Positions 48,559-56,019 of a DNA stretch of 64,000 nt are shown here, piece by piece. The translations under genes were made by a program, and so were the position numbers. Location: the NCBI RefSeq assembly GCF_000478275.1, contig NZ_ASJB01000028.1:1-64000 (forward strand). The letters run 5' to 3'. This stretch comes from Amycolatopsis orientalis DSM 40040 = KCTC 9412 (GTDB lineage Bacteria > Actinomycetota > Actinomycetes > Mycobacteriales > Pseudonocardiaceae). The notes beneath the pieces are model-generated. The model had not been told where the DNA came from. It saw only the letters and a list, made by a program, of their open reading frames with translations, and made no database searches. Numbering within the stretch: the stretch's first letter is position 1; each line of letters begins with the position of its first letter.

Positions 48559-49022
48559 TGTGCCCCCTGGCCCCCGTGACCCGGGCCGGTCAGGAAGACC
48601 AGGCGGAACTTGCCGATCTGCACCTCGTCGCCACCGGCGAGGACGGCCTGGTCGACCGGCTCGCGGTTGACGTAGGTGCCGTTGAGGCTGCCGACGTCGA
48701 TGACGACGAACTCGCCACCCTCACGGCGGAATTCGGCGTGCCGCCGGGAGACCGTGACGTCGTCGAGGAAGATGTCGCTGTCCGGGTGCCGTCCCGCGCT
48801 GGTGGTGTCGCGGTCCAGAAGGAAGCGCGAACCCGCGTTCGGGCCCCGCTTCACGACCAGGAGCGCGGAACCCGCGGGCAGCGCGTCCACACCCTGGACA
48901 GGGGCCTCGGCAGCCGGAGGAGCCTCAGTGCCTTCGACGTCGGCCAGGAAGTCGGCCCGGAAGACAGAAGTCCGCTCCGGAGACTGCTCCGGGGGAACGC
49001 CGGGCCCGTCGTTCGTGCTCAC
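48555..49022 (-). CDS. garA: FHA-domain regulator GarA/OdhI
   Basis: A 155-residue FHA protein that in actinobacteria inhibits 2-oxoglutarate dehydrogenase and NAD-glutamate dehydrogenase and activates glutamate synthase when unphosphorylated. The N-terminal phosphorylation motif is PERTSVFRADF; the FHA core has GRHPDSDIFLDDVTVSRRHAEF and GSLNGTYVN in pattern. The PknB threonine (T18, equal to Mtb T22) is present but the preceding PknG threonine is replaced by R17. Start GTG has GGAG upstream. It is coupled to ftsR. Confidence 0.95.
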   Translation of the reverse strand: MSTNDGPGVPPEQSPERTSVFRADFLADVEGTEAPPAAEAPVQGVDALPAGSALLVVKRGPNAGSRFLLDRDTTSAGRHPDSDIFLDDVTVSRRHAEFRREGGEFVVIDVGSLNGTYVNREPVDQAVLAGGDEVQIGKFRLVFLTGPGHGGQGAQ

Positions 49023-49147
49023 CTGAGCTCTCCTAACGCATGTGTGTTGCCACTACTCAAGAACGTGTGGAGGTCAAACGTACCGTGCCTGATCGAATCT
49101 CCGGTCCGCGGCTCCCCCTACTCGGATCGGACGGCCGCGGCCTGCGG

Positions 49148-49531
49148 CTATTCCTGGATCAGTGCCTGATACGCCTCGGCCTCGAGCAGCGATTCGACCG
49201 AGGTCGCGTCGTCGAGCCGGAGCTCGATGAGCCAGCCTTCGCCGTAGGGGTCGCTGTTGATCAGCTCGGGCGACTCGGTCACCGCGTCGTTGACCGCGAC
49301 CACCTCGCCGTCGAGCGGGGCGAACAGTTCCGAGACGCTCTTGGTCGATTCGACCTCGCCGAACGCGTCGCCGGCGCCGACCTGCTTGCCGACCTCCGGC
49401 AGGTCGACGAACACCACGTCACCGAGCTGGTCCTGCGCGTACTCGGTGATGCCCACGCGCACGAGCCCTCCGTCGCGTACGGAGACCCACTCGTGCTCCT
49501 CGGTGTAACGCAGTTCTTCTGGAGTGGACAA
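49148..49531 (-). CDS. gcvH: Glycine cleavage system H protein
   Basis: A 127-residue lipoyl carrier. The TTG at 49531 is preceded by AAAGGGGAG at a good distance and gives the standard length; the frame upstream has no ribosome site. The lipoylated lysine is in GEVESTKSVSELFAPLDG. It carries the aminomethyl group from GcvP to GcvT. Its separation from gcvP by MerR, TetR, DUF151, ftsR and garA follows the mycobacterial gene order. 125 bases separate it from garA. Confidence 0.96.
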   Translation of the reverse strand: MSTPEELRYTEEHEWVSVRDGGLVRVGITEYAQDQLGDVVFVDLPEVGKQVGAGDAFGEVESTKSVSELFAPLDGEVVAVNDAVTESPELINSDPYGEGWLIELRLDDATSVESLLEAEAYQALIQE

Positions 49532-49594
49532 CGCCGCTCCCCTTTCTGATGCCCTCACTCGAAACCGACGCGCGAAGTTTCGCATCCCGCCGGG

Positions 49595-50230
49595 TCACGC
49601 GCCCGGCGCCTCCCGCAAGGCGGGTGTTCCGGCCGAACGCAGCGCCCGCACGGTCTGGACGACGTACAGCACGCCCGAATAGACGTACAGCACCGCGCCC
49701 CAGGCCGTGAAGGCGTACCCGATCGGGCGGGCGACCGCGGCGATGTCGGAACCGCCCTGGGTGAGCAGCAGGAGCGGGAACGCGTACATCAGCACGAAGG
49801 TGGCGCCCTTGCCGATGTAGGTGACCTCCGGCGGGGCGAATCCGCGGTGGCGCAGCAGGAGCACGCAGACTCCCAGTACGGCCTCTCGGACGACCAGCGG
49901 GACCACGAGCCACCACGGGATGATGTCGCGGAGCAGGAAGGCGATGAGCGTCGCGAGGATGTAGAGCCGGTCGGCGGCGGGGTCGAGCAGCTGCCCGAGC
50001 CGCGACATCTGGTTCAGCCAGCGCGCGAGTTTGCCGTCGAGCCAGTCGGTGAGGGCGCTGAACACCAGCAGCGCGAGCGCCCAGCCGTCCTCCTTCGGGC
50101 CGAGGAGCAGCCACAGGAAGACCGGCACCCCGGCGAGCCGGAGGATCGAAAGCATGTTGGGAACGTTCAGGGCCTGCCGCAGCAAAGAGGGCTCTTCGCT
50201 GGTCACGCTCGGTTCGGGGGGCGTACTCAC
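49595..50230 (-). CDS. pgsA: CDP-alcohol phosphatidyltransferase, PgsA-like
   Basis: A 211-residue membrane enzyme with about five or six helices. The family motif D(x)2DGxxAR...Gx3Dx3D is present as DWLDGKLARWLNQMSRLGQLLDPAADR in pattern. It transfers a phosphatidyl group from CDP-diacylglycerol to an alcohol, probably glycerol-3-phosphate. The position beyond gcvH corresponds to mycobacterial pgsA2 (Rv1822). The GTG start lacks a strong site. Which phospholipid it makes is not certain. Confidence 0.88.
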   Translation of the reverse strand: MSTPPEPSVTSEEPSLLRQALNVPNMLSILRLAGVPVFLWLLLGPKEDGWALALLVFSALTDWLDGKLARWLNQMSRLGQLLDPAADRLYILATLIAFLLRDIIPWWLVVPLVVREAVLGVCVLLLRHRGFAPPEVTYIGKGATFVLMYAFPLLLLTQGGSDIAAVARPIGYAFTAWGAVLYVYSGVLYVVQTVRALRSAGTPALREAPGA

Positions 50231-50267
50231 CCGCGCAGCCTATCCAGAGCCGCCCCCGTCGTCCGGC

Positions 50268-50501
50268 TCAGCTGGCCCGGGTGTGGCTCCAGCCGCGGCG
50301 CTGCAGGTCCGCGCTGGTCAGCGCCACGGGCCTGCCCCGATGGTCGGTGCCCATCCAGCGGATGTGCCCGGCGGAACTCTCCAGGACGTACGGGCGGCCG
50401 CCGCACCAGACGACGGTGCACGGTGCCGTGGGCGGCAGCTCCGCGCTCGCCGGTGCGGTGGCCTGGAATGACGCGGGATCGTTCTGTTCGTCGGTCTTCA
50501 T
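50268..50501 (-). CDS. Small conserved actinobacterial protein
   Basis: A 77-residue protein. The Ala/Pro-rich start leads to a compact C-terminus VVWCGGRPYVLESSAGHIRW, then MGTDHRGRPVALTSADLQRRGWSHTR. The ATG at 50501 is supported by strong third-position G/C and by the loss of codon bias upstream of it. Function unknown. It lies 37 bases from the pgsA start on the same strand. The 308-base divergent region 50502-50809 beyond it holds the palindrome at 50658 and a GGCCGG/CCGGCC hairpin near 50779, nothing else. Confidence 0.6.
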   Translation of the reverse strand: MKTDEQNDPASFQATAPASAELPPTAPCTVVWCGGRPYVLESSAGHIRWMGTDHRGRPVALTSADLQRRGWSHTRAS

Positions 50502-50657
50502 CGCTCTCACGGTTTCGGTGACGGGGACTGGGACACGCCGGAGCGCTACCTTTGTTTTCGGCAGAACAGGGCCGGGCGTTAACGGTCCGGCGCCGGATTC
50601 GTCCGATCGGTTCGCGACGACAGCGGTGTGTTGTCGCGCCGTGAACGGCATGTTAAT

Positions 50658-50672
50658 TGTCCATAATGGACA
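50658..50672. promoter_or_regulatory. Perfect 15-bp palindrome in a divergent promoter region
   Basis: TGTCCATAATGGACA is symmetric about its central A. It includes CATAAT, which would pass for a -10 element, so a bound protein would block transcription. It lies 138 bases before the first lipoprotein gene and 157 bases from the small protein gene on the other strand. The regulator is unknown. Confidence 0.5.
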
Positions 50673-50809
50673 GTGATTGGGCGGTCCTCGCGTACCGCCG
50701 CGCCGCCGTCGCGATAGCCTCCCGCGAATCGAACGTGGCTCAATGCCACGGCATCGGGCCCGGCCGGGTCAGAATGGGCCGGCCATGACCGGCCGACGAA
50801 AGGATCGCT

Positions 50810-51319
50810 TTGCCCGTCTCGACGACCACGGGATCGTGGCGGCGACTGTTCGCGGCCTGCGCCGCCGCCGGCACGCTCGCCGCCTGTTCGGGCGAAGGTC
50901 CGCCACCGGCTGTCACCTCCGCGACGCTTCCGCCGCCCCCGACCACTTCGCCCACGGCACCCGGTTCGATACCGTCGATCCCGTCGCAGAGCGCGCCGAG
51001 TTCGCCCACTGCCCCGAATCCCGCCCCCAAACCGAAACCCGCTGAACCGGTACAGGGTTCGTGCGGCACGGTCACCGCGGCGAGTGGGCTGACCCTTCAG
51101 GTGCTCAACGGACCGGGGGTCTCCTGCGCGGACGCGACCGGGATCGTCGGCTCGTTCCACCAGAGGATCGCCGGACGCCAGTCCGCGGAATCGGACGAGC
51201 CGGTCAGCGAGACCGTCGACGGCTGGCTGTGCGTTTCCGGCGCCCCCGCCGCACAGGGCGGCACCAGTTGCAGCAAGGGCGAGCAGAACGTGTTCGCCGC
51301 CGTCGTACCCGTCGAATGA
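50810..51319 (+). CDS. Lipoprotein, first of a tandem pair
   Basis: A 169-residue lipoprotein. The TTG start has AAAGGA five bases upstream. The lipobox is LAACSG with the cysteine near residue 26. A Pro/Thr/Ser linker of about 60 residues follows, then a domain with CGTVTAASGLTLQV, VSCADATGIVGSFHQRI, WLCVSG and TSCSKGE. The four-cysteine layout is repeated in the next gene. Function unknown; likely cell-surface. Confidence 0.75.
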   Translation: MPVSTTTGSWRRLFAACAAAGTLAACSGEGPPPAVTSATLPPPPTTSPTAPGSIPSIPSQSAPSSPTAPNPAPKPKPAEPVQGSCGTVTAASGLTLQVLNGPGVSCADATGIVGSFHQRIAGRQSAESDEPVSETVDGWLCVSGAPAAQGGTSCSKGEQNVFAAVVPVE

Positions 51320-51342
51320 ACCATCCCCGAGAAGAAGGGCCT

Positions 51343-51726
51343 ATGAAGAGCCTCTCCGCACTCCCCGCCGCGGTCGCCGTCGTCCTGCTGAGCGGTTGCG
51401 GGGCCGATCCCGCCCCCTCGGCCGCGCCCGCGCCGTCGTCCGCCGCTCCCGCCGCCGAACAGGTGCCCCCTGGCACGCCGTGCGGCGAGATCGCCGGGTT
51501 CCAAGGAGCCAAGAACAAGGTCTTCGCCCACGGGAAGACCGACTGCGCCGAAGCGACCCAGGTGCTGACGGACTACTTCACCAAGTTGACGCCCGCCGAG
51601 GCCACGTCGCCGCAGGGCCCCGGGCCGGTGGTGATCGGCGCCTGGACCTGTGGGAGCGGGCCGAACGATCCGGTGACGACCTGCTCGACCGAAGACGAGC
51701 GGCAGGTCGAAGCGAAGCGCTCCTGA
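51343..51726 (+). CDS. Lipoprotein, second of a tandem pair
   Basis: A 127-residue lipoprotein, ATG preceded by GAAGAAGGG. Lipobox LLSGCG. The domain has PCGEIAGFQ, TDCAEATQVLTDYFTKL, AWTCGSG and TTCSTEDERQVEA, aligned with the first copy. It lacks the long linker. It starts 23 bases after the first gene. Gene duplication followed by divergence is the simple reading. Confidence 0.75.
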   Translation: MKSLSALPAAVAVVLLSGCGADPAPSAAPAPSSAAPAAEQVPPGTPCGEIAGFQGAKNKVFAHGKTDCAEATQVLTDYFTKLTPAEATSPQGPGPVVIGAWTCGSGPNDPVTTCSTEDERQVEAKRS

Positions 51727-51757
51727 GGCTCGTCGCCGGCGCCTGCGGGGTTCGAGT

Positions 51758-51796
51758 GTGGAGGATTTGGGACGTTGACCGTCCCAAATCCTCCAC
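51758..51796. repeat. Family C palindrome
   Basis: GTGGAGGATTTGGGACG pairs with its complement across the five-base loop TTGAC (51758-51774 and 51780-51796). It lies 31 bases after the lipoprotein stop and 16 bases before the opposing stop. The copy at 56787 shares GTGTGGA and GGGACGTTGA. Confidence 0.88.
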
Positions 51797-51812
51797 GGAC
51801 TGCATGTCGCGG

Positions 51813-52757
51813 TTACAGCGTCAACCACGCTTCGTGGCCGCGTTCCCCGACGAGAAGGTACCCAGGGCGATAGCCGGGCGGGACAACGAAACAGACGAGC
51901 CCGGTGGCGCCGTCGAAGGCGCCAGGAGCGCCCGCGCAACCGTCGACCCGCCGCGGCTCGCCGTGCTGGTCAGCGGACAGCTTCAGCGAAGTGTCACCCA
52001 GCCCCCTCGCCTCGGCCCGAAGCGTGAGAACGTGGAAATCGCTCAGCCACGCGGCGGCTCCTTCAGGCGGCCCCGGCTGGATTCCGGTCACGCGCACCGT
52101 CAGTTCCCCGGCCACGACGCTCTCTCCCCGGTCGGCCGCCGGCGGATCCCCGGCCTCACGCCCGTACTTCCACAGATTCAGGGCGGGATCGACTCCCTCG
52201 CGATAAGCCGTCCCGCCGAAGCCGACCGGCGTGAGCACGACGAACGAGGCCAAGACGACACCGGCGAGGAACGACGGCAATGCCCGCGCCGTCCCCAGCC
52301 TCCCCGGCAGCAGACGGCGCCCCTGCCACACCGCCAGGATCCCGAACGTCAGGAGCAGGCCGCCGAGTGACATCGCGGCGATCTTTTCCCCGGTGTGATG
52401 GGCTTCGACCTCGGCGCGCGCGCCGCGCACGGACAGCACCCGGTCCGTCAGCGAGGAAAGCCGGGCGACCACGGGCTCCCCGCGGTGGAATTCCTCCCCT
52501 ACCGGGAGTTCGAGCACGCGCCGGTCTTCGGTGACCGCACGGACCTCGTAGATGGTGTGCGGACCGTTCTGTCCTTCGGTGATCGTGAAGTCCGACTCGC
52601 TGACCACCGCACGCACGACGCGGGTTCCGCCCAGCCCCTCGGCGGCCCATCGGCCGACGAAAGCCGCGAGGAATCCCAGAACGACCCCGAGCACGATCAA
52701 GCCCGCCACAGCTCGGGTTCGCCGCTCGTTGTTCCGTGACTGCTCCTGGACTGTCAC
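51813..52757 (-). CDS. Uncharacterised membrane protein
   Basis: A 314-residue membrane protein. Helices lie at about residues 17-36, 125-145 and 160-180, with a first extracytoplasmic domain (TIYEVRAVTEDRRVLELPVGE) and a C-terminal beta-rich domain with two cysteines (VDGCAGAP, LVCFVVPPGYRPG). The C-terminal domain resembles DUF4352-like ligand domains in character only. Convergent with the lipoprotein pair. Function unknown. Confidence 0.65.
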   Translation of the reverse strand: MTVQEQSRNNERRTRAVAGLIVLGVVLGFLAAFVGRWAAEGLGGTRVVRAVVSESDFTITEGQNGPHTIYEVRAVTEDRRVLELPVGEEFHRGEPVVARLSSLTDRVLSVRGARAEVEAHHTGEKIAAMSLGGLLLTFGILAVWQGRRLLPGRLGTARALPSFLAGVVLASFVVLTPVGFGGTAYREGVDPALNLWKYGREAGDPPAADRGESVVAGELTVRVTGIQPGPPEGAAAWLSDFHVLTLRAEARGLGDTSLKLSADQHGEPRRVDGCAGAPGAFDGATGLVCFVVPPGYRPGYLLVGERGHEAWLTL

Positions 52758-52847
52758 CGATCACCCCCGCACCGTCGCTCCAGGGTAGGCACCGCCCACG
52801 ACAGGCGGGCACAGGATTTATGCCCACAAGATCCTTTCCGGAGCCGC

Positions 52848-52878
52848 TTGTCACACCAAGTAAGAGTCGTCTAGACTC
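52848..52878 (+). promoter_or_regulatory. Leaderless promoter with operator for the pseudokinase operon
   Basis: TTGTCA (52848-52853) and TAGACT (52872-52877) are 18 bases apart, which puts transcription start at the ATG of 52884. GAGTC-GTCTA-GACTC (52864-52878) is an inverted repeat covering the -10. A protein binding there would shut off the operon; the NUDIX-wHTH product of its last gene is the natural candidate. No Shine-Dalgarno sequence precedes the ATG. Confidence 0.55.
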
Positions 52879-52883
52879 AAACT

Positions 52884-53852
52884 ATGCTCACCAGGGACGA
52901 AGCCGTGACGATGATCGAGAAGTCGGTCGACGCGGCCTCGCTGTTCGCCCGCCACGGCTACCGCGATCTGGCGGCGGCCGTCCATCCCGACCGGAATCCC
53001 GGCGACGCCCGGGCCAATCAGGCCGCGGCCACCCTCAACCGCCTCTACGGCGACTGGAAACGTGCCCGGCGGCAGACCGTCACGACGGCGACGTCGGCCT
53101 ACACCCTCACCGGCCCGCACGCCGTGGGCAGTGTCGCGACGACGTACCGGACCACCGGCCCCCACCTGGTCAAACTCGTCCGCTCCCCCGCGCTGAACCC
53201 GCTGATCCACGCCGAGTGGACCGCGTTGCGGGCGCTCGACGTCTTCACCGAACGGCACCGCTGGCTGCGCCCGTACTACCCGCGGCTGCTCGACACGTCG
53301 GGTCCGGTGGCGCGGGGCGACCGGGCGTTCAGCGTCCTCGAACCGCTCATCGACGGGTTCACCACCCTCGCCGAGATCCGGAAGGCCTTCCCGGACGGCC
53401 TCGACGGCCGCGACTACGCCTGGATGCACCGGCGCCTCCTGCGTGCCGTGGCCGGGTCGCATCGCGCGGGTGTCGTCCATGGCCATCTCACCGCCGACAA
53501 CGTGCTGGTCCATCCCGAACGGCACGGCATCGTCCTGATCGGCTGGTCCTTCGCCGTCGAGGACGGTGCGCCGCCGCTGGCCTCGGACGGATCCGTCCAC
53601 TACCCGCCCGAGGTCCACAAAGGACTTCCGATGACCGCGGCCACCGACGTCCACATGCTCCACCGCCTGATGCTTTCCCTGCTGGCGCCCGGAGAAACCC
53701 GTCAACGCGAGTTCGCCACGTGGTGCACGCAGGACGCCCCGGGACAGCGGCCCGACGCCGTCGAGCTGCTCGACGAGTACGACCACCTGCTCGCCGACCT
53801 GTACGGCCCCCGCACCTTCCGACCCTTCACCATCCCCGAGACAGGAGCCTGA
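52884..53852 (+). CDS. J-domain-like plus protein-kinase-like fusion (pseudokinase)
   Basis: A 322-residue protein. Residues about 15-60 form a J-domain-like helical pair with HPD at 34-36 (AAVHPDRNPGD). A kinase-like fold follows: strand with HLVKLVR (lysine near 97), EWTALRAL as helix C, and VHGHLTADNVL (H199-G-H201...N206), where the catalytic aspartate of HRD or HGD is histidine. The metal-binding DFG is replaced by GWS (220-222). It is therefore predicted to be catalytically dead. It begins the operon and is leaderless. A chaperone-recruiting scaffold is inferred. Confidence 0.7.
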   Translation: MLTRDEAVTMIEKSVDAASLFARHGYRDLAAAVHPDRNPGDARANQAAATLNRLYGDWKRARRQTVTTATSAYTLTGPHAVGSVATTYRTTGPHLVKLVRSPALNPLIHAEWTALRALDVFTERHRWLRPYYPRLLDTSGPVARGDRAFSVLEPLIDGFTTLAEIRKAFPDGLDGRDYAWMHRRLLRAVAGSHRAGVVHGHLTADNVLVHPERHGIVLIGWSFAVEDGAPPLASDGSVHYPPEVHKGLPMTAATDVHMLHRLMLSLLAPGETRQREFATWCTQDAPGQRPDAVELLDEYDHLLADLYGPRTFRPFTIPETGA

Positions 53853-53854
53853 CC

Positions 53855-54829
53855 ATGGGACACGGACACTGGGACGACAACGCCTACGCCGCCGCGAAAA
53901 CCTTCCGCGCGGCCAAGGGCGAGGACGACTTCGGCTACACCGCCGATCTTCGCGCCAAGCCCGCGAAGGAGTGGAAGGTCGCACCCGCGCTCGATCCGCT
54001 CGACGCCGTCCGGGAATGCCGGGATTCGGCCGACCACGCCGATTCGACGCCGATCGCGGTGCTGTTCGACGTCACCGGCTCGATGCGCCGGGTGCCGCGG
54101 GTCATGCAGGGCAAACTCGGCAAACTGCACGGATTGCTGAAGCGCCGCGGTTATCTGGCCGATCCGCAGGTCCTCTTCGGCGCGATCGGCGACGCCGACA
54201 GCGACCGGGTGCCGTTGCAGGTGGGGCAGTTCGAATCGGACAACCGGATGGACGAGCAGCTGCGCACGATCTTCCTCGAAGGCGGTGGCGGCGGGCAGAA
54301 GAGCGAATCCTACGAACTTGCCGCCTATTTCATGGCACGGCACGTGGTCACCGACGCGTGGCAGAAACGCGGTCGCAAGGGCTACCTGTTCCTCATCGGC
54401 GACGAGCTGAACAAGCCCGCGCTGGAGGCCCGCCACCTCCAGCGCGTACTCGGTGACGACGTCCGGGAGGACATCGATCCGGCGTCGGTGTACCGGGAAC
54501 TGGCCCGCAAGTGGCACGTGTACTTCGTGCTGCCGAACCAGTCTTCGTACTACAACGATCCGGAGATCGGCGAGCACTGGAACGGCCTGCTCGGCCAGAA
54601 CTTCCTGAAACTCGACGATCCCGGCGCGGTGTGCGAACTGATCGCGGCCACCATCGGACTGGAGGAACGGGTCGTCGACGTCGACCGGACCCTCGCCGAC
54701 CTCGCGGACATCGGCTCGGTCGCCGAAAGCGCGGCGGTCGGCAAGGCGCTCGCGAAACTGGGCGCCCGATCGGCCGGCACCTCGGCGGTGCCCGACCCGG
54801 ACGGGCCGAACGACGTGGTACTGCGATGA
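53855..54829 (+). CDS. VWA-domain protein
   Basis: A 324-residue soluble protein. MIDAS motif D72-V-T74-G-S76 follows PIAVLFD; GGGGGQKSESYELAAYFMARH and FLIGDELNKPALE complete the fold. There is no signal peptide or membrane helix. It follows the pseudokinase stop after two bases and precedes the PurA-like gene with an ATGA overlap. VWA proteins of this cytoplasmic type bring partner proteins together through the metal site. The function in this operon is unknown. Confidence 0.85.
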   Translation: MGHGHWDDNAYAAAKTFRAAKGEDDFGYTADLRAKPAKEWKVAPALDPLDAVRECRDSADHADSTPIAVLFDVTGSMRRVPRVMQGKLGKLHGLLKRRGYLADPQVLFGAIGDADSDRVPLQVGQFESDNRMDEQLRTIFLEGGGGGQKSESYELAAYFMARHVVTDAWQKRGRKGYLFLIGDELNKPALEARHLQRVLGDDVREDIDPASVYRELARKWHVYFVLPNQSSYYNDPEIGEHWNGLLGQNFLKLDDPGAVCELIAATIGLEERVVDVDRTLADLADIGSVAESAAVGKALAKLGARSAGTSAVPDPDGPNDVVLR

Positions 54830-56019
54830 GCCTCCTGGACGGGCACGTGGTGGTGGTCGGGCTCGGTTTCGGCGACGAGGGCAAGGGAGCCGTGGTCGAC
54901 GCGCTCTGCGCCGGACGGCCCACCACCGCCGTCGTCCGGTTCAACGGCGGCGCGCAGGCCGCGCACAACGTCGTCGCGGACGGGCGGCACCACACCTTCA
55001 GCCAGTTCGGGGCGGGCACGTTCGCCGGCGTGCCCACCCATCTGTCCCGGTTCGTGCTGGTCGAGCCGTTCGCGCTGGCCGAGGAAGCGCGACGGCTCGA
55101 AGTGGCGGGAGTCCGGGACCCGCTTTCACTGCTGAGCGTGGACGGCCGGGCGCTGCTCACGACCCCGTTCCACGTTCACGCCAACCGGGCGCGGGAGGAC
55201 GCCCGCGGCGCGAACCGGCACGGCTCGTGCGGGAAGGGCATCGGCGAGACCGTCTGGTACTCGCTGCTGCCCGGGGCCGCGCCGGGTGCGGTGGTGGAGA
55301 ACCAGGAGGTGATCGGGACGCCGGGGGAAGCGCCCACGGTCGCCGACTGCGCCCGGCCGCCGGTGTTGCGGCGCAAACTGGACGCGCTCGCGCGGTTCTA
55401 CGCCCCGCTGGCCACTCCACCGCACGGCGTGGACGAACTGGTGGCGCTCTACCGCGATTTCGCGGGCGCGGTGCGGATCACCGACGGGGACGAGACGGGA
55501 CGGCTGGCGGATTCCGGGCGGCTGGTGTTCGAGGGAGCGCAGGGGGTTCTCCTCGACCAGCACCACGGGTTCCACCCGCATACGACCTGGTCCACGACGA
55601 CGCCGCACAACGCCCGCGCGCTGCTGGGCGGGCGCCCGCACGCCGTCGTGGGCGTCACGCGGACCTACCTCACCCGGCACGGCGCGGGGCCGCTCCCGAC
55701 CGAGTCCGCCACCGTGCTCGCCCGGTTTCCCGAGGCGCACAACGGCACCGGCGAGTACCAGGGCACGTGGCGGGCCGGACATCTCGACGCGGCACTGCTG
55801 GACTACGCGATCGCGGCGTGCGAGGGCGTCGACGCCCTCGCGGTGACCCATCTCGACGCGAGCGGGCTGAAGGTCGTGCCCGCGGACGGCTCCCCCGCCG
55901 TCGACCTGCCGGATCCGCTGACGTGGTTCGGTGCCCGGCTGCCGGTGGCCGTCGCCGGGTACGGCCCGGACAGGGCCGGTTACCGGCTCGTGGAGACGAG
56001 GTCGACAATCAACGCGTGA
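54826..56019 (+). CDS. Divergent adenylosuccinate synthetase-like (PurA-like) ligase
   Basis: A 397-residue homologue of PurA, shorter than the usual 425-430. The GTP/IMP motifs survive: GFGDEGKG (14-21), GGAQAAHN with H47, SCGKGIGET, FEGAQGVLLDQHHG (about 235-248) and TRHGAGPLPTE. The aspartate-binding loop TTGRPRRCGW is replaced by GEYQGTWRAGHLD (309-321). It should therefore form a phosphorylated purine and ligate something, but the acceptor differs. It is not the housekeeping enzyme: no purB nearby and the wrong loop. Coupled to the VWA and NUDIX genes. Confidence 0.85.
   Translation: MSLLDGHVVVVGLGFGDEGKGAVVDALCAGRPTTAVVRFNGGAQAAHNVVADGRHHTFSQFGAGTFAGVPTHLSRFVLVEPFALAEEARRLEVAGVRDPLSLLSVDGRALLTTPFHVHANRAREDARGANRHGSCGKGIGETVWYSLLPGAAPGAVVENQEVIGTPGEAPTVADCARPPVLRRKLDALARFYAPLATPPHGVDELVALYRDFAGAVRITDGDETGRLADSGRLVFEGAQGVLLDQHHGFHPHTTWSTTTPHNARALLGGRPHAVVGVTRTYLTRHGAGPLPTESATVLARFPEAHNGTGEYQGTWRAGHLDAALLDYAIAACEGVDALAVTHLDASGLKVVPADGSPAVDLPDPLTWFGARLPVAVAGYGPDRAGYRLVETRSTINA

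Noticed and set aside
54826..56019. Housekeeping purA
   Set aside because: The aspartate-binding loop is altered, the protein is shorter, and it sits in an operon with VWA, pseudokinase and NUDIX genes.
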